Part shown: positions 49,885 through 59,800 of the stretch, one piece after another | How positions within the stretch are numbered: the stretch's first letter is position 1 | How the letters are laid out: each line of letters begins with the position of its first letter | DNA from: Phymorhynchus buccinoides | Lineage: Eukaryota > Mollusca > Gastropoda > Neogastropoda > Raphitomidae | Assembly (NCBI GenBank): GCA_017654935.2 | Contig: CM065697.1 | Location: 43,758,059 to 43,822,058 of the forward strand | DNA: 64,000 nucleotides | Reading direction: 5' to 3' | The notes under the pieces: generated by a model | Seen by the model: only the letters and a program-made list of their open reading frames with translations | What the model was told of the DNA's origin: nothing | Database searches by the model: none | Program-made: the position numbers and the translations under genes

Positions 49885-50102
49885 TTAAAACCAGTCCCAT
49901 CAGCGACAATATCCCCCAACAACCAGTGTCAAAACCAGTCCCATCAGCGATAATATCCCCCAACAACCAGTGTCAAAACCAGTCCCATCAGCGATAATAT
50001 CCCCCGTCAAAACCAGTCCCATCAGCGACAATATCCCCCAACAACCAGTGTCAAAACCAGTCCCATCAGCGATAATATCCCCCGTCAAAACCAGTCCCAG
50101 GG
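49885..50102. repeat. About 44-bp tandem array
   Basis: Five units of AAAACCAGTCCCATCAGCGA, (C/T)AATATCCCCCAACAACC, AGTGTC; two are shortened to CCCCCGTC. Confidence 0.95.
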
Positions 50103-50800
50103 AAACAAAAACCAGTGAAAACTACAATATCAAAGCTTCTGTTCAACAATTTTTCAGTCCTAGCAAAAAAATTATCCCTGGGACTGACTGGTCAAATTGT
50201 TTTCAGTATTTTGGTTTTGCAATCAGAATTTTACTGATAATTACCAGTACACACGATCACTGATCATTCTAGAAATGGAGAAAAGGAGAGCAAATTGGCT
50301 CCATAGTACAATCAATTTGAGCGATTTGTAACCAATGCGGAAACCCATTTTCATGAAAATGCAAAAGGTATTGCAGAGCACCAAAGTCAGCATCTTGCTT
50401 TCCCTGCCATGTCGACTTTGTCAGCATGGCATGACATGGATCATAATAAACTGAAATGTTATAGCAACAAGTTATGTCACAGATTCATTTAAAAATGTGT
50501 TCTGCTGCCAACCTTCCCGAAGGCTCTAGATTTCTACAAAAAGAAGTAAAAAATCTGGTTAAAAAATCATTTTTTTAAAACTCAGCAGTTGTAATTACAA
50601 TTATATCTAAAATGCAGCACTATCACCTAAATCAATTATCCACAAAAAGATAAATCCTCCCAAAACACCGATCCTCCGCAAAACTGTGATCATTATGCAA
50701 AACTCAAATTTAACGCCGGTCGGGGTTTGTCCCCGTTGAGCGCTTCGCTAGCCGGATTGGTCCAGCCTGGATACTACGAAAAATCCTATGGCCAACAGTA

Positions 50801-51198
50801 ATATCGTCTGTGAAATTCAAAAACCTCGTATCTCAATTTTGGTAGTTTTGAGAAAAATGAAAACAATTTTTTTTTAAATTAACCGCATTGACCACAATTG
50901 ATTAACTATGATGAATATGTTGTTCAAGACATTGCGAGTTTAGTCCTGCATTTCGATTACTTTAAACAATTGTTTTTAGACTTGAAAAGAACGAACATGC
51001 AAGGATTTAGTCTTTAAACTAGATCTCAATTTGGGCCTTACGAGTTTTTCTTCTATTTTCACAACCTCATTTACCCCAGATAGAAAGTCGTTAGAGATAC
51101 GAGCTTTTGGTGGAAGGTGGCGGGGAAAATTAGAGAGCTGACTATGTATCTAACTAAAAAATCGAGATACAAGGTTTTTGAATTTCACCGACGATATA
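50801..51198. mobile_element. ATCGTCGGTGAAATTC TIR element, complete
   Basis: ATATCGTCTGTGAAATTCAA, AAACCTCGTATCTCAATTTT ... ATCGAGATACAAGGTTTTTG, AATTTCACCGACGATAT. Same family as 44370-44763 but in the opposite orientation. Confidence 0.85.
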
Positions 51199-51549
51199 CT
51201 GTCAATACCACCAGACAGTTTTAAAAAATAAAATAATTAAGTTCAAACTCTCATTGCACTCTCTCAATTTCCGTCGAGTTTATAGCCTTCAAAAAATTAG
51301 GCTCCTTCGACGTACGAATCCAGATCCAGAACAGCACTTGAATTTTAGTCACCGTCGCTACCATACAAAGTGAACAAGAACACCAGTAACAACAAATCAA
51401 AGTAAAGAAATGAGCCATCCAAGCATTAATATGAATGTTGTGACACAGTAGGAATTAAGCCAAACAGCGTATTAGTCTGTCGCGTCACAATATTTATCTT
51501 AATAAAAAATGAACCAAAGTGATGTGATCTTTTCAAATCTCTTGACCTT

Positions 51550-52620
51550 TAAAGACCCACCAGATCACGTGTAAAAATCACGGGTTTCACATGTTTTCCC
51601 TCTTACAGCTGGTAAGAAATCTTGTTTTGACCAGGTTTGACTCCCATACAAATGCCCCAGAATTCAAAACGAAACATCATTGTAAAGAGCAGCCTCAATT
51701 TGAAGTTGGGGACATTTGTATGTGGGTCACAGCTACCCAGAAAAAAAGAAGGGACTTAATTGTGGTGGGTCAGTGTATCTTTAACAGATTTTATAAGATC
51801 TCTGGTTTCCCTTCTCTCAGTCTAAATCAGTGTTGTTATATACTTTTTTGTTGTTGTGGTCTCAAGCCTGTTTGTTTTTCCATGATATTTGAAGCACAGA
51901 CAATGGGTGTGCCTAAAAAACGAAAACGGGCGAAAACAGAAGCGAAAGTGCATTTTTGATCGTAAACAAGAACAAAAAATAAATTTGTCTAAACCCTACC
52001 AAATTTTGCATAGATTTTATCTTTAATCGATTGTTGATCCATATTTAGATGTAATTTCCGATCTGCATTTTTTTTATAAACTCGCTTCCGCAAGCCATTA
52101 CTTCCGCCGACTGAACTTTTTTCCACTTCTCACAATTGTACCATACTATTAAATCTTAATGAAACTTGGCAGAAAGGTTCCTTAGATGCTGCCCATGGTG
52201 TTAAAATTGACATAATGACCCAAGATCAGATTGAATCAGATTCAGTCTCATGTTTTCGCCCGTTTTCGCTCGTTTTCGTATTTTAGGTAGACCGCAGACA
52301 ATGAACATTGCCAATCTAGTCCAGAAGAAAACAGTCTCTAAATCGCCCAGAAATTGAGATTTTTCATTTCTTTTAAAATTATTAGAGACGGCTAAAAAAT
52401 TCAAATTGGTATTGGTAGTAGTATGTTGAAAGACGCACTGACCTACCACGATTAAATCCCTTGGGGGTTTTCTGGGTAGTTGTGACCCACATACAAACGC
52501 CCCCAAATTGAAAACAAAACAATTTTAAAGAGCAGCCTCAATTTGAAGTTGGGGGCATTTGTATGTGGGTCACAACTACCCAGAAAAAAAACCACGGGAC
52601 TTAATCGTGGTGACTTAATC
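51550..52620. repeat. Composite of inverted copies of a 90-bp block
   Basis: AGAGCAGCCTCAATTTGAAG, GGGCATTTGTATGTGGGTCA, CAACTACCCAGAAAAA is at about 51685-51785, inverted at 52437-52508 and direct at 52530-52612. The last two form a hairpin. Probably a foldback transposon group. Confidence 0.7.
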
Positions 52621-52663
52621 TTCATGTTGATCAGGATATAAGTGGCGATTTCTTTTACCTTAA

Positions 52664-53134
52664 CTCACTCGGGGCGAATGAGCCGGATCCGGCTCATGGC
52701 TCGCACAACCGTTTAGGACGAATGGCCCGGATCCGGCTCATAAGAGTTTTCAAGAGGTTTTGATTTCTGGCGTGTAACCAGCTTTCCGGTGGGAAGTCAT
52801 AACCTATTTTCAGTTTGCTTTGACCTTGCCTCTCTTCAAATCAACCAATCATTACAGACTTTATTTTCAGCTTTGGCTGTAGAGGGGGGTCAAAGATCGG
52901 AATACGAAATTTTCCTTCTTTCTATGTGTTAGCTGTTTTCGTCAATAGGAGACAAACGACGAAGGTAAGGAATCTGATATTTTACGATCGTTTAGTGCAT
53001 GGTGTTGCTAATCTTTTCTGAAAATATTGATGCCTAACTCTTCATAACTTGGTTTTGGTGATTATTTTACGAACCTAGTCGAATGCCCAGTCGTCACAGA
53101 ACAAGGGGAAATAATTCGGCCAGTCCCGAATGAG
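52664..53134. mobile_element. TTAA-flanked element (CTCACTCGGGGCGAATGAG)
   Basis: TTAA (52660-52663) CTCACTCGGGGCGAATGAGC ... CAGTCCCGAATGAG TTAA (53135-53138). Near the left end GCCGGATCCGGCTCAT is repeated twice. Confidence 0.65.
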
Positions 53135-53148
53135 TTAATACTTCTTAA

Positions 53149-53381
53149 CCCTTTCACCGCCAAAGTCGCATTTAAGCACCACAATGATTTAACACCTATG
53201 TCACTAAAAGGCATCAAATTGGGGTCTATTATCCAAAGACCCTATTGTCTTAGTTTGAGAAGGATAGACCTTATTTTATATCTGTCACAGAAGAATCCTC
53301 AATACTGCAGATGGATTTTGTTCTCTACCCAGGTAAATTTAATGGAAAGTTTTGGCTGAAATATGGCTGGCGGTGAAAGGG
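53149..53381. mobile_element. piggyBac-like MITE, CCCTTTC family
   Basis: TTAA (53145-53148) CCCTTTCACCGCCAAAG ... GGCTGGCGGTGAAAGGG TTAA (53382-53385), ten bases after the previous TTAA element. Confidence 0.9.
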
Positions 53382-53544
53382 TTAAACATCATACTACCAA
53401 TACCAGTTGGAATATTTTAGCCATCTCAAATAATTCAAAAAATGAAAAATCTCGTTTTCAAGGCTATTTAGAGACGGCTTCCTTCTGGACTAATCACACA
53501 ATTTTTTTGGGGGGGGGATTTTAATGGCTTTTTTCTCACTTGAC

Positions 53545-53550
53545 TTTATT
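53545..53550 (-). terminator. Candidate poly(A) signal of the CXXC gene
   Basis: TTTATT on the plus strand, AATAAA on the minus strand, about 285 bases after the stop codon. The sequence in between is partly repeat, so this is tentative. Confidence 0.3.
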
Positions 53551-53644
53551 CTTTTTTGGGGGTGGGGGTGGGGTGAGGGATGGAGGGAACAGATCTGAAA
53601 CACCAATGAAAAAACATTTTCCAATCATCTTTAGTGGCGGGGTA

Positions 53645-53752
53645 ATCAAAAACGGTCACACACGTAATGTTCTCATCCCTAGCTGATGCACTTGTACCAT
53701 AGTGTTCAAGTGCTTCCACCTATTGGGATGATCCCTGGAGTCTTTTAGACAA
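53645..53752 (-). mobile_element. Dispersed repeat (CATCAGCTA family), inverted
   Basis: CATCCCTAGCTGATGCACTT, GTACCATAGTGTTCAAGTGC, GGGATGATCCCTGGAGTC: reverse of 17530-17640. It lies just past the CXXC gene stop codon. Confidence 0.75.
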
Positions 53753-53831
53753 CAACAACAACATCTTCAGTGCATTTTTTGTCATGCCAAACAAATTTTC
53801 TCTGAATACTTGACACACCATTTCTGAACAT

Positions 53832-56800
53832 TCACCTTGCATTTTCCCCATCCGATTCGTCATCAAGTTCTAACAGTTTTAGCTCACTTGGTGGTTTAGC
53901 GTCTGCTGCCTCTGAGAATGAATTGGACAAAAACAGTCTGCTCACAATGGACGAAGATGATGCGCCCTCTGTTCCCAGCCCTCTGTCCACACGCTGAACA
54001 CAGACGTCTCTGTCATGTTCACACACTTCAGATTTTGCATCATCGCTCACTTTTAGCACGATCTCACCTTCTTTCAACGAGTCCTCTTCCTGCAAGAATC
54101 TATGACCGTCTGTCACGGTTGTTGAAAAGTTTTCTACACGGATTATCGATGGCATATGGTCTGTAGTGCAAGTTAAGTCCATCTTATTGGGTGCCGTGAT
54201 TTCATGAGGTTTCTCTTGTCTACGACCACAATCCGTTGAAAAGTGCCGTACTGTGCAGTTGTGGCTGCAGACTGGCCTACAGTGTGTGTGTGATAGTCTG
54301 ACGTTTGTGTGCTCTGCTGCTGATCTTAAGCAAACGTCTTGATCAAACCGACAGAAAGTTGATTCACGGCTACGTTTCTGATTCAACTTCATTTTGATCC
54401 CCAATCTCCTTGACTTGTCAACATATCTGGCAAATGGTCGCAGTTTTCTGCATTGCAGTCTTCCACATTTTGAAGACCTTTTTCTAAACAGGCGTTTCAA
54501 AACGGGTTGACGTGAATTTGTTTTGCTTGAGCAGTTTATGGCGTTAAATGAAGTAGGGTCCATGATGTTAGAGTTAAGGGGTGTATCATCCTGGTCATGG
54601 CACTCATGAGATCGAAGGGGAGTCAGGGTTGAAAAATAGTCCATTCTCCCAGCCTTGCACTGTGCTGAACCTGACATTAACTGCTCCAACAAATTCAGTT
54701 CTTTGTCTGCATTACCCACTCTTGTCTGTTGTGCATCCTGTTGTTTACCGAGATCGGTTTTTGTCCTATAAGTCACAGAGGTCTTGGGATTGTCCATTTT
54801 CCCTGCACATGGCAATCCAGTTCTGATATGAGTGCAGTAGGAGGAGGTCAGGTTTATTTTATGGCTGCAATCGCACACAGATTTCTTTAAACCACAAACA
54901 GAACATTCACAGTCACTCCACCTTTCCTGAATCCTGTGTTCACACTCGGATTCCTTTTCTTTGTCCTCAAACCCCCCATTTTCTAGTTCGCTCTTGTTCG
55001 ACTCCCAATAAACGTCCAGCCTCGACTCCTTACATTCTCCCAACTTTGGTCCATGAGATCTGTCCGTACTACATTCCCCGAGGTCGGTTTTCTCTGACCC
55101 TTGAGGCGCAGCATCAACGCAGGCGTCTGAAGAGCACGACGGGTCTGGCAAGGGCTGGTGCGGCCTCAGGAAGGGACAACAGGGGGTGGAGACCCTCACG
55201 TGATAAATCTGCGGCTCGTAGGACGGGCGGAAGGAAGAGTACAGGCTGCCCGGGTGGTACATGGAAGGGTGCCCTGTCGCGGCGTAAGAACTGTGGGGGC
55301 CCGCGCTGGACGGCAGCTGAGTGAAGGACGGGAAGTTGGGGAGGGTGGAGGGGATCATGGGAGGGGAGTAGAAGGACGACGTCGACTGCACCGCCGACTG
55401 GAAGCTGGTGTGCGTGGCAGCGAACCCGCCATGGGGGAAAGGCACGGCGCAGGGGAAAGAAGGCTGGGGGGTGAAGTGGGTGGCTGGGTTAGTCACGCTC
55501 AGCTGGCAGGACGATCCTAGGGCGTTCGGGTAGTACCCACCCCCTGGGTGAATCCCGTACTGTTGGGGGTGCCAGGAAGAAGAGTACCCGGGATAAGGCA
55601 CCGCCCCCCACTGGTTTACAGAGGCTGGGAACTGCTCCCTCTGTGTGAGAGAGAAGTCTTTGTTCATCACACAGCCTGGGGCAGGGATGGCGTTTGCCAG
55701 GCCATAGCCACAGCTGTTGTTAGTGTAACCTTGCAACATCTGTGCGGGGTTGCTCCTCCCGGCGTGATCCGTGCCTCTGGTGTCGCCGCCGCCCATGTAG
55801 GCCATCCTGCAGGGGGTTAAGGCGCCGGCTGCTCCCAGCATGGCGTTATGGTGCTGCTCCAGGGCGCTGGTTCTCAGAGGGTCGCCCCCTGCCTTGTTCA
55901 CAGCGGGGAGCACGCCGTTCGCTATCCCTCTACTGTCTGCAAAAGCCTTGTTCAAGGGAACGCTGTTCGCTAGGGTTGAACTTTCGGAAAACGCCGCGTT
56001 CACAGCAACACCATTCACACCGTGCGAAAACGTCTCCTTCATGGGAACACCGTTCGCTGAGGTTGCACTGTCTGAAAATCCTTTGCTGACATGACCACCA
56101 TTCACTACAGACGCATTTTCACCAAAGGCCTTGTTCACAGAAGCACCACCGTTCACAAAAGACGCAGAATCTCCAAGTGCCTTGGATTTCACATTAGCGT
56201 CTGGCAACGGTTTGTTCAGAGGCAGCCTGCCGTTGCATCCCGACACTTCTTTGCTGCTAACGCTAACAGGTTGAGCGTTTTCCGCTTCCCTGGACCTTTC
56301 TTTGGATTCAGACACGGCACCGCAGTTCACCGCAGCAGCCTTAGTGTCCACCCCTTTGTTGGGGAGCACAACGTTATTGTTGTTGATGTTGTGTGGTGCA
56401 GTAGCGGCGGCCTTTTGCACCACGTTTGCGTGGTGGTTGTTCGTTTGGCTGACCGCTTCGCGATGATTCCCCGCTACCACAACACCACCACCGTAGCTGG
56501 CAAACGCGGTACTGGTGTTACCCGCCGGACACGACCTGAGCTCTCCTGACTGAGCCACGGCCGATGCTGGACTGACCCCCGCGGAATGACCGCCGGACAT
56601 CGACGAAGAAGGGGTGTGGATAATCGACGGAGTAGAAGAGGGCGGCTTGTGCGGGGAAGACTCTGGGTTTCCTCCCCCCCCACCACCACCGCTGCTGCTG
56701 CTACAGCTGCTGCTGCGTCCTCTGTCCTCCCTCCCTCTCTCTCCCCCTTCCAGTTTGGTGAGGGGGGGGTGTTCTGGGGGGCGGGAGTGAGGTCCCGGTT

Positions 56801-56891
56801 TGCGGAGGTAGACGCACTTTCGCAGGACGCAGGCCTGCTTGAGCACGTCCTTGCGCAGGCAGTACTGGCACTGGTTGCAGTTGTCCTTCAC
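53832..56891 (-). CDS. CXXC gene, large exon 2
   Basis: The acceptor GTGAGGGCAG ends at 56892 and the frame opens VKDNCNQCQYCLRKDVLKQA then CVLRKC, the second half of the CXXC domain. 1019 codons without a stop in otherwise stop-rich DNA, with a much higher GC content than its surroundings at the 5' end, show it is real. It ends LLELDDESDGENAR and TGA at 53834-53832. AAG|GTGAAT at 53835 is a fair donor, so read-through to further exons is possible. Confidence 0.85.
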   Translation of the reverse strand: MKDNCNQCQYCLRKDVLKQACVLRKCVYLRKPGPHSRPPEHPPLTKLEGGERGREDRGRSSSCSSSSGGGGGGGNPESSPHKPPSSTPSIIHTPSSSMSGGHSAGVSPASAVAQSGELRSCPAGNTSTAFASYGGGVVVAGNHREAVSQTNNHHANVVQKAAATAPHNINNNNVVLPNKGVDTKAAAVNCGAVSESKERSREAENAQPVSVSSKEVSGCNGRLPLNKPLPDANVKSKALGDSASFVNGGASVNKAFGENASVVNGGHVSKGFSDSATSANGVPMKETFSHGVNGVAVNAAFSESSTLANSVPLNKAFADSRGIANGVLPAVNKAGGDPLRTSALEQHHNAMLGAAGALTPCRMAYMGGGDTRGTDHAGRSNPAQMLQGYTNNSCGYGLANAIPAPGCVMNKDFSLTQREQFPASVNQWGAVPYPGYSSSWHPQQYGIHPGGGYYPNALGSSCQLSVTNPATHFTPQPSFPCAVPFPHGGFAATHTSFQSAVQSTSSFYSPPMIPSTLPNFPSFTQLPSSAGPHSSYAATGHPSMYHPGSLYSSFRPSYEPQIYHVRVSTPCCPFLRPHQPLPDPSCSSDACVDAAPQGSEKTDLGECSTDRSHGPKLGECKESRLDVYWESNKSELENGGFEDKEKESECEHRIQERWSDCECSVCGLKKSVCDCSHKINLTSSYCTHIRTGLPCAGKMDNPKTSVTYRTKTDLGKQQDAQQTRVGNADKELNLLEQLMSGSAQCKAGRMDYFSTLTPLRSHECHDQDDTPLNSNIMDPTSFNAINCSSKTNSRQPVLKRLFRKRSSKCGRLQCRKLRPFARYVDKSRRLGIKMKLNQKRSRESTFCRFDQDVCLRSAAEHTNVRLSHTHCRPVCSHNCTVRHFSTDCGRRQEKPHEITAPNKMDLTCTTDHMPSIIRVENFSTTVTDGHRFLQEEDSLKEGEIVLKVSDDAKSEVCEHDRDVCVQRVDRGLGTEGASSSSIVSRLFLSNSFSEAADAKPPSELKLLELDDESDGENAR

Positions 56892-59800
56892 CTGCCCTCA
56901 CAGAGATACAAGGTGCCTCATTTATTTATTTTATTAAGACAACTTTCATAGCGCCTAATCTTTAAGCTCTAAGCGCTTTACAGAAATCACTAAAATGAAT
57001 AGTAAACCCAATGAACAAAAAGTATACATCAAACATTGACCAACACCCCCCTTCCCTGATCCCTCAGTCAATTTCTCAATCACGCCCAAATAATGAATGA
57101 CATAATCTACAGTACACTTTCGCAACCAACTTGAAACACTCACACTGATGGACACTTAAAGACGCCCAGGCCACACTATTAACAAATCACACCCACACCC
57201 ACACTTATAATGATAGAGAGAGAAAGAGAACGAGAGAGAGAAAGAGAAAGAGACAGACATACAGACAGACAGACAGAGAAAGACAGAGACGGAGACACAG
57301 AGCCAGACAGAGGGACAGACATAGAAAGAGACAAGAGAGAGACACACAAACAGAGACAGAGATATATAGGACTGAAATACAGTTGCATGCATCATAAAAT
57401 AACAACTTACTATAATTTGTACATACAATAGTCATAAAAACAACAACGCAACCAACAAAACTGGCAATAACAAAATCAATAATCAAGCTATCATTTTCAT
57501 TTTTTCGGGTTTTTAAAGATTCAATGCGTGAAAAATTATAATATTTATTTTTTCAAGATTCGTTTGTGCGCTCTAGAAATTAACAGTTTCCATGATACAG
57601 TGGAACCTCTCTTATAAGACCTTAAAAAATCACCCAAAATAAGGTCTTATAAGGGAGAGGTCTTATAAGGTAGGTAATTTTAATACTTACAAAGAAGGGC
57701 AATGCCTCAGAGAAGTAGGTCTTATATGGGAGGGAGTCTTATAATGGGAGGTCTTATAAGGGAGGTTTCATTGTACCCCATTTTCAGAAGAAGTCCTTTT
57801 TGAGGTCCAAAAACGTTTTCACAAGTTTAATGTCTTCATTCGCAATTTCAATTGTTTACGGTATCCGGAATTTTTTTCCGTTCATATATAGGCGTAGCTC
57901 AAAAAGTTTGGATATACAGCACTGTGTTGCATTTTAATTCTCAGGACAAAAAGACAGTCATTTTTGAGAAGAAGAAAAAACGTTTTGCAGACAATTGAAA
58001 TTTTCTGCGAAACTTTGCTCCCCCTCAAAATGTGAATCTTTATAAAATTGGGTTACCACGGAAACAGTTATTTTCGGGAGCTCTCGGAGGCATCTCGGAG
58101 AAACAAACTGTGGCATACTTTCATGCATTGAATCTTAATTCTTCATATAAAGCGCTTAGAGAGCTTTGATGAATAAACGCTATAGAAATGTACATAATAA
58201 AAAAAATACATGAAAAAGTTGGAATGAAAGCTTTATTATTTGAATAAAATATTAACGGTGTTGTGGGTTGCATTTTTTTCGTCACCCTATATGTAAAATA
58301 ATCACCAATACACACACACAGACATACACATATTCACCCAATCGTCCACACTCTCACTCTCATCCACTCATTTTGTCTTTCTCTCTCTCTGCCTCCTCAC
58401 TCACTGATTCTCTCTCTCTCTCACTCACTGCCTCCTCACTCACTGATTCTCTCTCTCTCTCACTCACTGCCTCCTCACTCACTGATTCTCTCTCTCTCTC
58501 ACTCACTGCACTGATTCTCTCTCTCTCTCACTCACTGCCTCCTCACTCACTGATTCTCTCTCTCTCTCACTCACTGCCTCCTCACTCACTGATTCTCTCT
58601 CTCTCTCACTCACTGCCTCCTCACTCACTGATTCTCTCTCTCTCTCACTCACTGCCTCCTCACTCACTGATTCTCTCTCTCTCTCACTCACTGCCTCCTC
58701 ACTCACTGATTCTCTCTCTCTCTCACTCACTGCCTCCTCACTCACTGATTCTCTCTCTCTCTCACTCACTGCCTCCTCACTCACTGATTATCTCTCTCTC
58801 ACCCTCTTGTCCACTCATTTACCTACCCATCGTCCGAAGTCGGAGTGTGGCAGCCCACACATTTTAAACGGTCACACACGTAATGTTCTCATCCCTAGCT
58901 GGTGCATTTGTATATTTTCGCTTTTTCGCTTCAGCAGGCGCAGACCTGTTTACTCTACTCTTTTCGAGTAGTATTCTACTCAATTTGGACCTCTACTACT
59001 CTTCAAAACTGAAAATAATGCTCTGTTATTCTTGATTACTACTCATTTTCAGTGAACATTATTTGATGGTTTAATGAATAAAACTACACATTTTGCACCA
59101 AAACTACTCAATTCAGCTATCAAGACTACTCAAAACTTGTGTAGGGGGTAAACAGGTCTGCAGGCGATATAATCAACGATTTTTGACTGACTGCTCGTGA
59201 TTATCGCGCCTATGGGTGTACAGAATGACTTTATTGTCGGTGGCAATAAATTTTATTCGTGGGCGATTATCGCCTTTAACCACTTCACTGCCCCATGATG
59301 GATATTTCTGTCCGTCTTTCCTGTAGGAGTGTCCCACTGAAAGCCTCCATACAGGGATGTACCATTGAATTCATATCTTCAATCGTGGGAATGGATTAGT
59401 CTGTTCATTTATTAGGTATTATTAGGTATTAGGTATTAGGTATTAGGTACTTTATAGTCACAGAGGCGTTCTGTGAAATTCGGGTTGCTCCCACCTGAGA
59501 GCGCGTCCACAGCCAGAGATGCGCCACCCAATTTTTACTTTTTTTTTGCATGCGATTTTTTGTCCTGATGAGGGAGGGGGGGGGGGGGGGTGTAAATTTT
59601 GACCAAATGATTTATATTTAAAAGTAGCATAGTTTACTTTAAGTATACTAATCCCCTGTACCCAATTATACCACTGTGCCACTCTACACCATATATATTT
59701 CAAAGAAGCATAGTTTACTTTAAGTACACTAAAATTATTGTATACTAGATTATTTTTAATCTACAGTGAAGAACTGATAACTCAAAAACGAATAACTCAA

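Larger units (their letters stand above)
42877..53831. other. Intergenic region between convergent MED18 and CXXC genes
   Basis: No gene found. Besides the listed repeats it has (GT)n at 42970-43035 and 43131-43228, (GA)-rich sequence at 45905-46070, and unique AT-rich sequence. A TATAAAAG on the minus strand at about 46292 has no gene attached. Confidence 0.5.

Noticed and set aside
51591..51959. 122-codon plus-strand frame
   Set aside because: It spans an inverted-repeat composite whose blocks recur at 52437-52612 in other frames; no homology recognised.
58268..58867. 199-codon frame with Ser/Leu repeats and the SEEAVSERERESV frame on the other strand
   Set aside because: Both are readings of the 39-bp minisatellite, without codon bias or homology.
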